Below the pieces are notes generated by a model that did not search any database, was not told the origin of the DNA, and saw only the letters and a list, made by a program, of their open reading frames with translations. Position numbers and translations under genes: made by a program. DNA of 64,000 bases from Populus alba (taxonomy: Eukaryota > Streptophyta > Magnoliopsida > Malpighiales > Salicaceae). This document shows positions 25,346-41,000 of this stretch, piece after piece. Location of the stretch: positions 6,181,493-6,245,492 of the forward strand of contig NC_133287.1 of the NCBI RefSeq assembly GCF_005239225.2. The letters run 5' to 3'. Position 1 is the stretch's first letter; each line of letters begins with the position of its first letter.

Positions 25346-26999
25346 AGTGCAATCCCAAATGTGGCCTCGTTAATGTGTTTTTCCTTCTTCTTGGTGTCTG
25401 TTAATAATGAACCCCTTCTTTATTCATGCTCAGAAAGCCAATTGAGTAGATTCTTTCCTTTCATCTATATATTCCCCTCGCTTTGAAGTTGTTTTTATAA
25501 TGTTAACAGGCTTATTTATCATCGATGAGCAAGTATGGATGCATGTCTCGAGATGCTTTTTCTTAAAAATATTTTCTACGCTCATTCTCCTGCCACTGCC
25601 AGCATGTGTTCTTGTAAGCCTGGAGAGATGATCAATAACAGGCAATGATGCCAAGTGCAAAACTTTCTGAATAATGGGATGCCATTTCTGGGCTGACGCG
25701 AGTGCTTCTTCATCCCATTTGCTTCTGCTGTGATTTAATGCTTAAAGTATGACAAAACACCTTCTATGTATCGTAGAAGGTAGGATTGTTGCTTCTTGCT
25801 ACAAATGGTGAAACCCTAGTTTTCTTCATGTTGAAAAGAATTGAACAGAACTGACTTCGTTCGTTGGCGACTTGAAGTTTGTATGTTGTCTCAATTTCAA
25901 TCTACTCCAACATCCTTACACTTTTAATCCAATCAGTTCCCACATATTTTATTTTTGTTGCAGTTTCCTTACCTGTCCATTTCTGTCAGGATTAATAACG
26001 AGAAAAAAAGTGTGTATATTTCATTTTTATTTTTTTGGAGTTTATGAAATGGCCCAATATCACTCCAAAAGTAAAGAAAAAACTAAACCATTTGAAATTA
26101 ATAAAAAAATAATAAAACATTTCTTAGTAAAATAAATAGGATATAAGACTTGAGAAAAATTAATGAAGTATAAACTAAAAAAAGAGAGAGTTTTATTTAC
26201 CCCTCTTCATAAAGCATTATTCATTGAAATAATTTTTTGTTTTTTTTTTTTCAATTAATTTTTTTTGTTTAGTTTAGTTCTTTAATATTATTATTTTTAT
26301 TTAGTTATCATACTCTTATGATACAAATTCCAGATTTAACAAGTTAACGTGTTTTGACATTTTAACACTTGTTATATTGGTCTCATTACTTGGATCACGA
26401 GTCTTTCAACATTGACTTAGGCTCCATGATTTGTTTTTCATTAGGTTATCATAGTCTTATGACTCGGTAATGATGTTTATTAGTTAACTTGGGTTACCTT
26501 AACTTAAATTTTATGTCATTTTTTAATTTTTATCATTTAACATTAGATTCGATAGAAACGATTGAAAATTGAATTTTATAATTTGTTTTGACTTTCTCTT
26601 TATAGGATTATCTTAGTCTCAAGACCAAAGTTACAGATTTGATATGTTAACTTGAGTTAAATTAGGTCATTGGTTTTTTTTTTTTTTTTTCTAAAAAGTT
26701 ATTTCAGTTTAATGACCTCGATCATGAATTTTGCGAATTGATCCAAGTTGTTTTTTATGTATTTTTTAATTAATTTTTTTAATTTTATTTTTTAATATTT
26801 AACTAATTAAAAATTAAAAATTTTAATTTATTTTGTTTTGCGAGTTATCTTTTCACATACCCATGTTATTAGTAATATAATTGTTTCGCCATCCCCTTTG
26901 AGAGGAGACATTCCTTTCAAAATCAAGGGGCGAACGCTTTGTGTTTTATAAAAATATTTAACAGAAAAATAGGGCTTGTCCGGTATTTAGTCATGAACT
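25346..26999. other. Intergenic between RLK1 and RPL18A
   Basis: No gene is supported. The first 600 bp are of mixed composition. From 26200 to 26880 the sequence is AT-rich with recurring phrases about 'gttatcatagtcttatgac' and 'gttaacttgggttac' (26300-26320, 26450-26500, 26600-26660), an old dispersed repeat that also shows up near 2.2, 31.9 and 48.7 kb. Confidence 0.45.
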
Positions 27000-27066
27000 T
27001 GGGCTGGGCTGACGTTAAGCATTTAGGGCTCAATCCAATCTAACAGCGAGAAGGAAACTAGGGTTT
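27000..27066 (+). promoter_or_regulatory. RPL18A promoter elements: two site II motifs and a telo-box
   Basis: Two overlapping TGGGCT motifs (27000-27005, 27005-27010) are followed 50 bp later by ctagggttt (27058-27066), the reverse form of the telo-box AAACCCTAG. Site II plus telo-box is the known promoter signature of plant ribosomal protein and other growth-linked genes, bound by TCP-type factors and telo-box proteins. The position, 107-173 bp before the start codon, fits. Confidence 0.75.
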
Positions 27067-27172
27067 TAAACGCTCCCTCGTATGCTATTTCTGCAAAGCT
27101 TAAAACGAGGGAAAGAAAGGAAGGAGGAAACCTTATTGGTGGCCGGCGGCTTCTCTCCCAAGCACATAAAAA

Positions 27173-29541
<2,369 letters not shown>

Positions 29542-32500
29542 CGTGGTTCGTCATTTTGCTGGTTCCTCAATATGTCAACTTGTTAGATTGAATAGTTTGT
29601 TGAACTAGAGCCAATTGGACATGATCTCTTTTTTGAACTTGTTACTTCTGGAGATAAATCTGCATTTGTTGTTCACTCTTTCAAGTTTTGAATATCATGT
29701 GGTTTGTTAAGTTGCCTATGCGTTTTGAGGTTGCTTATTTAATGTCATGATGAAGCCTTTTTGGGGGCGTTATGTTGGCATTGCCGTGGAATTGCTAGAT
29801 AGTGGTGCTTTCCCAACTCAGGAAAAGTGCTTCTTGTAGCTCCTTGAATGAACCTGGAGCACTTCCGAAGGTCATTTTTATTTTCAAATATGGTGCAGGG
29901 GAAAGAAAAACCTAACTAAAGCATAAAACATAAAATCATAATTCTGTGGTAGAAATGTGATGCAAACACTTGTAGAGGCATGGTAAACATTTCTCTGTAA
30001 CATGGGAGGTGCTAAAAGTTTTGAGTTGTTCGGCAATGGCCAGGTTTAAACCGTTTTCTCAGTTCAAATTCTTGGGGGAGGAATGCACTTGTGGATAAAA
30101 GGGAGTGCTTACCTGAACCGGAACCTCATCTCATGGCGTCATGACATGGATTTGATGAATTGTTCTGTCCATTTATACGAAATATCATATACACAAGATT
30201 TCTCAATACACGCACGCGCGCGCACACACAAGAGTACTCTCTCACATTTATGTCTCTGTAACTTGCGCTCTCATATTTGCTTTTGCAACAAAACAATTCG
30301 AGCAGCAATCAAATTGATTAGAAAAGTTCCCTAAATTGATAGATAATAATATATGCAATAAAGTTTAGAGATTAGTCATGAATGGTGGCTAATGCCATAA
30401 CAAATTAATTCGCCATCATTAATAGCTAGAAACTAGATAATTGGCATGTATTATGTTATAGGAATGATCAATTTTTTAAAACGTAAAAGAAATATTTAAA
30501 TATTTCTAACATGTTTTTCAATAAAAAAAATAATAAACTTAAAATATAATGCATATTAAATGACAACTTTTTAAATATTGATATGCTAAATGCTGAATGC
30601 TATTTATTACAAAAATAATATTGAAAAAAATTACAAAACTACAGATAAAGAAAAATATTTAATGTTAAAATCAAGAAAAAAAAAATCAAAATAAGACCGA
30701 TATATAACCTAACATAAAGAAAAATGATAAAATTTATGAAACACAATTACCAAAACAATTTAATATTAAAAGATAAAATTAAAAAAATAAAAATAAAATT
30801 GAGTTGTTAAAAGATAAAATTTTTTTTTTAAAAAAATAGTATTCCAATTAATAATGCTTTATTTACATGGCTTTGAGTGATTTCAAATCCCCTTTAGTGT
30901 TTTGTTAATAATAATAATAATAATGTTTGAAAAGTAATGTTTGTTCCAAAGTAAGGAGGAAATTGAGAATTGTAGGGAGAAAAGAAGATGGGATAGTTGT
31001 CTTCCATCCCAGAAATAACCAGGAAGGAACAACCCACCCCACTAATCAAAGCTTTCGCTATCACCTCTGCAAACGTTTGACCTTAAGTCCAAAAGCAAAA
31101 GAGCTTGCTTGACTTGTAAGTAGTTAGTGTAATCTAAGGCTGCATTTCACATTATTCTTCCTCTTGCCTAACTTTGGTCAGAGTAGTTAGCTGCTTGCTT
31201 GTAAGTACAAAACAACGTGATCAATGCTTTCTTAAACCGAAGACAAGTAAAACAAGAAACGTGAATGAATGGGCTATCAAATGTATTATTATTATTATTA
31301 TAGATTACACTAAATGATGTGGATGAATACGGTATATTTGCGCTCTTTATCCACTCATTGAAACACTGCCAACTTCTTGTTTATTTTCTAACAACTCATT
31401 TTGGTTCTTTAATTTTTTCAGGCGATTTGATCATAATTAAATTCTAATTGCTTTTGATTTTTTAGTAATTACAAATTAAAATAAAAGGAATTTAAAAAGA
31501 CATTAAAGAATTTTTGGGTTGGTTTGTAGTAGTCATTTTAAGTTTTAGTGAGCAAATAATAAAAACTATAAACGATGTTTTTTAATATTTTAACGTTTTT
31601 GAGTTGAAATGACTTAAAAATATATATTTTTTTAGGAAACAAAAACACTAACCCTATTTTCTAACCATTACAGTGGTGATTAAAATTTTATTTTGCATGG
31701 CACGTCATCTGCTTAGAGCGGATGATATGTAGCTAGCACTTTTTTTTTTTAGAACGCTCTTTTTAAAAAAAAATTATAAAACCAAGCCCAGCTTAGGTAT
31801 GGGCTTAAAGTCCCACTTACATGTTTAAGCTCTTCATTATAGTGGCCTAGACATGTTAGGCCATAGGCTTACGGAAGTCTTAAGTTTTTTTTTTTTTTTA
31901 TTTTTTAAATCAAAATATAAATTTCAAGAAAAAAATATTGAACTATGGTTAAGTTAATGAACTGGATCACAAGTTTGACGAGTTAAGGCATAACACCTGA
32001 GTATTATTTTTTTTTCTAATATTTTTTTTTAATTGATATAATTTTTTAAAATAATTTTTAAATTCATATTTCAATTAATATTCTCATCTGTTCCCCCCCC
32101 CACTTATTTCACCTTTTATTATATATATATATATATTTATATATACTTATTTGTTAATAGTGTCACGAGCATTTAATTTTTTGAAAAGATTATCCAATTC
32201 ATCTATTTTTTTTTTTTTTTATCTTTCGTGTAGATGAAATTTATTTTTTAAAATAAAAAATATTTATTTTTAAGATTAATATTTCTAATATGTGCAATCT
32301 TGAAAAATATTTTTTTTTCCTTTTATTTTATTCAATTAATTTAATATGTATATATATAAGTATTATTGTTTGATTGAAAAAAATAAGTTTAATAAATAAA
32401 TTCAACAAACATAATTGGATAAATTTCTCATCTTGCAAGATTAAATATCTTGATTTATATATATCTCTCAATTTTTTTTAGTTTTATTTTTAGTTATCGC

Positions 32501-33489
32501 TAATACTAAAACATGCAATCTTTTTTATTGTAGACAAAGCTTTGTATACACGCACTCATAAATTATTGTTCTCTTACTGTATATTTTAAATTTTTTTAGT
32601 TTTAGTCCTCAAACATTTATTTTTGGTGATTTAACCCTAAATTGAACATTAATTAATTATGATTTCTTAGGTGAAGGAAACATAGAGTGATGGAGGATCT
32701 AAATGACAAAGGTAGCCAAAATGGTGATATGTCCAAAGTTTTTTTTTTTAAAAAGTACTCTTTGGTCCTTAAGCTTTACAAATAATATAATTTAGATCCT
32801 TTTGAACATCTAAGATTCAATTTTGGTCATAAACTTTATTTTCCTTATATTTTAGTCACATAGTTAGAGAGAGGAGAGAGAACTTGCTTAAATTCTACAT
32901 TATAGAGAGAAAATTGACATTTACAATGTTTTTAGTCATCAAAATTATCTTGGTATCAATGAGTTGCTTTTCAGTGAGATGGATTTTACTTAGGTGTTTT
33001 TAAGCATTAGAAATGCCTTAATAAATAAATTCTAAACTTAGAAAGAGTTTTTGTTTTGGGTCTATTTCAGTTTTCTTCTTATGTTTTTTTTTATGGATAT
33101 TTATGGGTTTATCAAGGTATTTAGGGTCTTTTCTAGGTGTTTTGAGTTTTTTTTTTTTTAAAAAAAAAAACATATTCAAAATTGGATTTCTAAGCAAACA
33201 AACCAAGAACCCTGATTTTTCATCTACTAAAATTTTATGGCTATTATTTTCAAGTACATCGCAAAACAAGAATTGGTGTGAAAAGCTAACCTACTCTTTA
33301 AACTACCCAAATACCATCTTTATTTTTTGTTTCTAAAACCATACTGCAATATTTCAAGCTTTAAGTTCTAGGTCTTGGTTGGAAAATTAGTTTTTGAATG
33401 ACATGGATTGATTCAAGCTAACAACTCAGACCTATAACTTGAAATTTGGATCTAGTCACATGAACATTTGGAAGAATAATGCCAGGTGT
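29542..33489. other. Intergenic between RPL18A and the gypsy relic
   Basis: No gene is supported. A GC-alternating tract lies at 30208-30230 (Z-DNA-like). The frame at 30927-31112 has no recognisable domain. From about 31.4 kb the sequence is AT-rich with poly-T runs, short TA microsatellites (about 32121-32145) and a dispersed repeat around 31925-31995. Confidence 0.4.
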
Positions 33490-35796
33490 ATTAGTATGTC
33501 TAAATGGACCTACTAACTATTTATAAAGTCTATACTTGCTTTAAAGTCCAAATAGTATCCACTTTTTAAATTAGTTTTTGTAAAAACACAAGAATCATGC
33601 TATTCATCTAACATATCATCAAGTTTGAAAATGGCTTTACCAACATTTTACCATAATATTATTGATAGCATGTAAATCAACACCCATCCTCCAAGTTCCA
33701 TCATTTTTAGACACAAGCAACACCTAAACAACATATGAACTTATGCTTTGTCTTATGTATCCTTTTGACATTAACTTCTCTACTTGCCTTTGAAGTCCCT
33801 TTGTCTCATCAAGGATTATTTTGGTAAGTTAGTAAGATAAGAATAAATCTCCAGGTACTAGATCGTTTTGATGTTTAATTCTCCTTATCGATAGCAAACC
33901 ACTAGGAATATCTTTGAGAATACATCTTTAAATTCTTGTAACAAATAAACATATAACACTAGGAAGTTAATGATCAAGTTTGTTAGTGTTAAAATAAGCT
34001 TTTTGTATAAAAGTACAATCATCAACTTGTTAGAATAAAAAAAAAAAACACTTTTGATCTCACTTTTTTTTTTTATATAAAACTTGTATGTTTCTTTATT
34101 TTTTTTCTTATGCCTCACCTTATTTTCTTTCCCCTTTAAGCTCACAGCCTCACCAACATTTTCACTCCCTTTTGTCCTTTCCTTGATTTTCAGTCCCCTT
34201 AGCCTCACTTTCCTTTTTTTAATTTCAATGGGTCTTCGTATACCTATTTTGAAGAAAATAAATGAATCATATGCATATGAATCACATAACACAAAACCTC
34301 ATCAGAATACTTCCCAATTGAAAAATGACATAAAAACCTATTTTGTAACCTTTATTTCACCATATTCATTCAATCATTAAAGCCTATAAGGTCTATGATA
34401 TTTAATAGTATTTAAATTCAATCTTCTAACAATTGTAGTACTAGAATTTTATTAGTACAACTCTCACTATCAATAATCATACTACATACATGTTATTAAT
34501 ATGATATCTTGTATGAAAGATATTATCTCTTTGCTACTCCAAATCATCTTTCTTAATCTTAATATTTAATGCACGCTAAATAACAAACAATTCCCTCTCA
34601 ACCAGATACTCCACATCTCATCACTAATTCCTTAAGTGATGACATCTCATCATTATTATTGTCACTTTAGATTCAATCTCATCGTGATCCTTTAAAATCA
34701 TAACTCTTTTATTTAGACATTGAGAAACTATATGTTCAACCTCTAAACACCTAAAACAATTAATATCATTATTATGAGGAGGTTGAGTATTAAATTTACC
34801 TTTAAAATCAATATCGATCTCTTTCTTTGTCTTAGATGATCTGGCCTTAGCACCCATAATTGGCTTAGCTTAAGCAACCATATCTCTCTTATAATTCAAC
34901 CTCCATGATGAAAAATAACTTGAATTACCTACTTATCATATACTTCTCTAACATTTCAGTTGCCTTTCCACTTTCGTAGCCATGTGAACCATATCCTTTA
35001 ATTCAATATATTATTGTAATTTAATAATATTGGCAGCAATTCAATCTATTAAAAACTTTTGCAATTATCACTTCTCTATCTTCCACTACATTAGCTCTAA
35101 TCGTGGCAATCTCCATCTTCTTACGATAATCTTCTACACTCTTAGAACCCTAAGTTAGACTTTGCAACCTCTAATATAACTCATGGTAATAGTGTTTTGT
35201 AACAAAACTCTTCCTCGTAATTATTTTCATCTCCTCCCAACTATGGGTCTTTTATGTTTTCTCCTTCTACTTAAACAAGCTGATCTCACTAAATTATAAC
35301 ATAATCAATAGATTTAATGATGAGTTTTACCTTCTTCTTCCACTCTAAATAAGCTTCAAGATCGTTTTTATCTTGCAACACTGGAATTTTCATTTTAATA
35401 CTCTCCAAGTTTCTATCTAAACCATTATAATACCTAAAATCTTGAATTTGACCCCAAAAATTGAATTGATTACCTTGATAAAATCCATTAACTTTTCAGT
35501 TTCCAGGCAACTAAAATCTATCCTCTTAGGCTAAATGAAGCATAGTCATAATCAACTTTTTCCCATTCATTTTCATCAACAAACTTCATATATAGATGGT
35601 GCAGCTCGCCTTTTTGGCCTTCTAACATCCTGACTTTTTTGAATCGACACCTCTTATAACTAGCAATTATAGCCTCTTATCATTCCATTTGGTCTTGCAC
35701 TTCACCAAACCTTGTATTCATCATTTCAAACTACTGTTGCATGACTTATAACAAAAAAATATGATTTCAAGGTGATGCTTGGTCTTCAAAAGACAT
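33490..35796 (-). mobile_element. Decayed Ty3/gypsy retrotransposon, gag to reverse transcriptase
   Basis: On the minus strand gag starts at 35796 (MSFEDQASP) and continues in broken frames through SWEEMKIITRKSFVTKHYYH, GSKSVEDYRKKMEIATIRAN and VVEDREVIIAK (about 35250-35050), the known gypsy gag pattern. A CCHC zinc knuckle, CFRCLEVEHIVSQC, lies in the open frame 34857-34624. Further on, 33960-33600 encodes reverse transcriptase pieces (LLQEFKDVFSK, DETKGLQRQVEKLMSKGYIR, VSKNDGTWRMGVDLHAINNI) with stops and frameshifts. The order gag then RT fits Ty3/gypsy. No LTRs, RNase H or integrase were recognised. The copy is non-functional. Confidence 0.85.
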
Positions 35797-37131
35797 CGTT
35801 AAAATTTTAAAAACATGTTAGTAATAAGAAAAAAATGTCCTCACAGACTCCCTCATGTGTTTACGCTCTAATAGATGTCAAATCTCGTGTTTGATCACTC
35901 AAATATGTCTTTTTCATGATAATATGATCATCTTTTCTACTTTGCCTCTTGTTCTCACCCTTTTTAGCTATTTAAAGAATTTTAATCTTATACAACCAAA
36001 TAAAAACAACTTACTAATAAAATCCCTTAGTATTGAGCTTAGTAATACAATCAAAAAGCAAGAAAATAACTACAAACTACAAAGAAAATGAATTACAAAC
36101 ATGAAAACACTAAAGATTACAAATTAGATACAAACATGATACGAAGATGTAAAAACAAAAGCATAAACATTAAAACTAATGTAATATGACTCATTTAACC
36201 CAAAACTATATTCAAAATACTAATATGACCAAATATAACAATAACAAATAAAGAAAAATTGTGTTGACATAAACTGACTCAATATGATTTGTTTTGTTAT
36301 TTTAGAATTATTCAAACCTTAGTACGTGTCCCAATAACCCTAAAATCAAGATTTGAAATTGAGAAACCAAAAACCTAAAGAATATCATATTATAAGTGTA
36401 TATCTCTTACTTTCCGAATTCAATCTTTTATAATTTAAAGCCCACGACATAATTTTTTTTATTTCACTTCTTTTTATTTATATATACATTAGTGGCTTTA
36501 TTTTGATAGTAATGAAATCCAAAGACTTTTTTTATTTAAAAAAACCTATGTTGCAATTTTAGAATTGAAGAAAAAACACTAAAACAACGTGAAAACTTAA
36601 AGATAAAGAGATATAATTTAATTTTAGAGTCTTGCTTTATTAAAATTGATACGAGCCCAAATGATAATAACCTTTGAACCCACATACAAGAAAAAAACAA
36701 CTCAAGAAAGCTAAAATTAAATTTAAGAATAGTAAAAACTCAACACAATGATTATTTATAATAGGTAAACATTCCTAAAAACAGCTGAAAAAAAAAATAA
36801 AAGAATACTAATCTAAATAGAAAAAAGAATCCTAATCATTTAGAAAAATAATGTAAATCTTGTAAAACAATAGCTTATATCTAATAGCTATAATACTTTA
36901 ATTCTATATAAAAAGGCTTTAGAAACTTTTGGAAAAATCTCATCTTTCAATTCAATGACTAGATAAAAAAAATATGCTTGTTAGTGTTAAATTATGCATT
37001 ATAAAAAATACAGCCCAAAACCAAGTTAAAACTTGTATAACTCTTGCCTAAATCGCATTAATTAAAATATGATCATTCCTTTGTTGAAGTGTAAATTGAC
37101 TTGGCCCCGCCGCCCCCCTCCCCCCTCCACA

Positions 37132-37214
<83 letters not shown>

Positions 37215-38095
37215 ATTGTTAAATAAAAAGTAAAAGGATCAAATATGAATGGACAAAAAAAAGTTGGTTTGTTAAATGAGAAGTAAAAGGATTTAATTAA
37301 AAAAAGTAATTGAATAAAAAAATATAATAATTAAAAAACGATCTGAATGAAAAAATAAAAAGAAAGTTGAGGTGATATTAAATAGTGTTTTTACTTATAT
37401 ATAAACAGTTAATTATTAAAAGAATTATGGCAATTTAAGTTGTTTGGAAACCAAACTCGAAAGCCAGTTGTTTTGCAATGCAAATTACAATATGGTCTTT
37501 CGCATGAGCATCGTAATGGAAGATTTATCTCTATAATAAGAGGTCTACAAAACATGATAATATTAATATATCAGAAACTTCTTTTAATAAAATCCCAGAC
37601 ACCATCATGATATTTGTTCGGCATCGAGTTTATAATAGAGTATGAATCATCATAAAATATAATATAATGCAGCAGTCACAAGTCAATATATTTACCTGGT
37701 TCCACCAACAGGAAGGGGTGATCTGCTCTTAGCTGATTCTATGGATTTGCTTTTATTTCCATTTGTACCAGAAAAGAAAAAAACAGTAGCGTTTAATAGT
37801 CAATAATACATAAGACTGGCAGACAGACACGGCCAGTCAGTGTCCATGTCATGCTTACCTTAAAGTAATTGATCTGCTCATGTCATGGTGTCCTCTCCTG
37901 TACTGGCAAAATATTCCACATCTTCTTTGCATTTTTCTTCCCTTGTTTTGATTTGTCTACGGAACCAGAATTTTCTCGGAAACCCCTACTGCAACACCGT
38001 TATTAGCTGCTTGGTACTAAAACCCAACTGAATTTCTTGCCTTCTTTTTGTATTTTCTTTAGAATTAGAAAGACAAAATATCTCTCTTCTTGATC
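35797..38095. other. Intergenic upstream of RLK2
   Basis: No gene is supported. It is AT-rich to about 37.4 kb and includes a large compound microsatellite. The part from 37.6 to 38.09 kb is less AT-rich and should hold the RLK2 promoter and 5' UTR. No clear core element was assigned. Confidence 0.4.
37128..37211. repeat. (CA)n(TA)n compound microsatellite
   Basis: More than 20 CA units run directly into about 15 TA units, preceded by a C-rich tract at 37105-37127. Seen directly. Confidence 0.95.
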
Positions 38096-41000
38096 ATGCA
38101 TGCTGGGAAGTTCTTTGTTTTCTTGATTGTTAGTCTTACTAGCTGCTTGAGGTTGCCGACGTTTCCTGAGGCAAAGCTGGTCCAAGAAGAAGGTATGTCT
38201 AAATTTCTTTCATTATGTTTGTCGCAGATACTGTTTTTTTAGTTGAAATGGGACTTCCTGGATTCTGGTTTTTTTGTTCTCTGGGATTCATTGATGGACC
38301 CACTTGCTTGGTATTCAGGTGAAAATGTGTGGAAATGGTAAAAAAAAATAAAAAAAGAATCTTGAGCATTGGGTTATTTGTGATTTATAGGCTGTTTTCT
38401 GATGGAAAAAATGAAGGAACTTGGAATTTCGATGTTCGGGTTTTGTCCTTTTGTCATTTATAGTAAAGTTTTCTGTTTCTTTTTTTTGAAAAAAAACAGT
38501 TTTTTTTTTGCCCCCTCACATGAGCTTACATTCATGTATGTGCACATATCTTCAAGCAAAAACTGAGCCCAATGTCTTCTAAAGTGAATAAAAAAAAATG
38601 CTTTTGCATCATAGAGCTTTGCAAATGTAGGAATTTATATACACATAGCTCTTACTCTTAGCTACCTTGTATCTTACAACATCGATTACTGATATGATGC
38701 TTATCTGTCCATGGATGGTATTTAGTTGATGCTCTCGAAGAAATTGCACGAACATTGGGTTCTAAATACTGGAAGTTCAATGCTGATACTTGCGAGATTG
38801 AAATGGCTGGAGTAACTCAAGTCCCACCAAAGGACGCTGAGCAAAGGATAGATTGTGAATGCAACAATGGGAACAATACTGATTGTCACGTCACAAGAAT
38901 GTATAATTCCCTCTCTTGCTACTAAGAAACATTATTTTTGGATGCTCCACTTGTCTTCTGATAGGAGGCCTGGTCTTATTCAATACATATTTTGTGTTGT
39001 TCTTGCTATGGGTAGAAGATGCATATATCCATTGTTGATTATATGTTGTTTCTCAAGTTCACACTTTCTTTATGGGAAGTGCTGCATCTGAGAAGTATTA
39101 TTTATTACACGGTATTGTATATTTGAATGTATACTCATATTTCAGGGAGCTAAAACGTTATAACCTTCCCGGAGTGCTTCCGACTCAACTTTTTAAGCTT
39201 CCTCGCCTCCAAGTAGTGTAAGGGCCTCTTGAAATCTTTCCCTATCCTCTTTAATGTTAATATTCATTCCCGCACAGTTTTATTTCAAGTAATTTTCCTT
39301 TCAAGCGCAGTGATTTTGCTTACAACTACCTCAATGGTACTCTGCCACGTGAATGGGCTTCAATGCAGTTAACTTCAATGTAAGCTCTTGTCGACTTGCA
39401 AAATCTCTTTCCTTCATTATCAATTATATTCTCCTCCATAATCAACATATTTCATGCAGAAGTGTTGTCGTAAACCGTTTGTCAGGGGAGATTCCAAAGG
39501 AACTGGGAAATATCACCACTCTCACCAACTTGTAAGTTGCAAGCTTATGCTCATCTTTTTAGTTTTCTTTATCTGGACATTATTATGGAGCCTTGATTTA
39601 TATGCATTTCCATACAATCCAACAGCTTTGGTGTGTTCATATGTTGCTATAGAGATATGTAATACTGTAATTTCTGTCGCATCATCTTAGAAATCTCAAG
39701 AGCTTCTGTTTTGTTTGCCTTTTAATCTTTATTTTTCATCAGGTCCCTCGAAGCAAACCAATTTTTTGGCACAATTCCCCCTGACCTCGGAAAACTGATC
39801 AACTTGCAGTCATTGTACATCTCGTTTCTTCCTTGTTATTTTAGTTTTTTTCTTCTTTATTTACATTCTAAAACTTTGTTCAAGGATGGAAGAGCATGTA
39901 TTCTGATGGTTTGTTTCTCTGATAATGTGCTTTCAGGGGGCTGTCTTCCAATCATTTGTCTGGAAACTTGCCAGTTTCTTTTGCTGGACTAATAAATCTA
40001 ACAGATTTGTAAACTTTTGTAATTCTTTTCTCTTTAGTTTAGACCTAAATGTTCCTGTGTTATTTGTGCCATATTAACAGCTTTTGATTGTATAATGCAG
40101 TAGGATAAACGATAACAACTTCTGTGGAACCATTCCTATCTTCATACAGAATTGGAAAAAGCTTGAAAGATTGTAAGATCCCCAATTTACTATAAGCTCC
40201 AATTTTCAGTTTCAAAAAGGAGAACCGTGAATACATGCTCATTTTCTAATTTCCATTCTTTTAAATTTGAATGATTGAAGAGAAATGCATGCAACTGGCC
40301 TGGAGGGACCCATTCCATCGAACATTTCTCTTTTGAATGATTTAGCTGAGTTGTAAGTATAAATTTTATTTGTTTTCATCTATTTGTCTTATGTGAATAC
40401 TTTTCTGTTTATTGATTAGATTAACAGTTAGGCTCAACCTGGCACGCTATATGCAGGAGAATTAGTGATCTAAATGGACCAACTCAGGGTTTCCCTATGC
40501 TCAGCAATATGACAGGCATGATCAAATTGTATGTTGACTTATCATATCATCATACAAATTGAAGGAGTGAATGCCTTTTTCATTGAAGTTGGCCAATTTT
40601 TAACATGATTTCATTATGTATACCAGGACTCTGAGGAACTGTAACATTTCTGGGAAGCTCCCTGCATACCTGTGGACAATGAAGAGTTTGGTAGCATTGT
40701 AAGTAAGAAATGTGTAGCTTCTTAAACTTGCAGTATTTGCGTCATCTTCTTCTATGCTGTCAACTATGTATGCGTGCAATGTTTCTCTGATTGTCCAGAA
40801 TAGCTTCACTTTTGGAATCTATCAATATGCTTGACAAAGAAAAACTGGCACCTATATTGTCCTTTTGATTCTCAACTTTGAGCAGCATTGACTATTTCAA
40901 CTGTTGTTTCATGAACTCTGAAAGAGTCTGTAAATCTTTTCCATGTGTTTATCGATTATAGGAACTTAATAATAAGAAAGAAGGGAGAATTTGATTGGAA

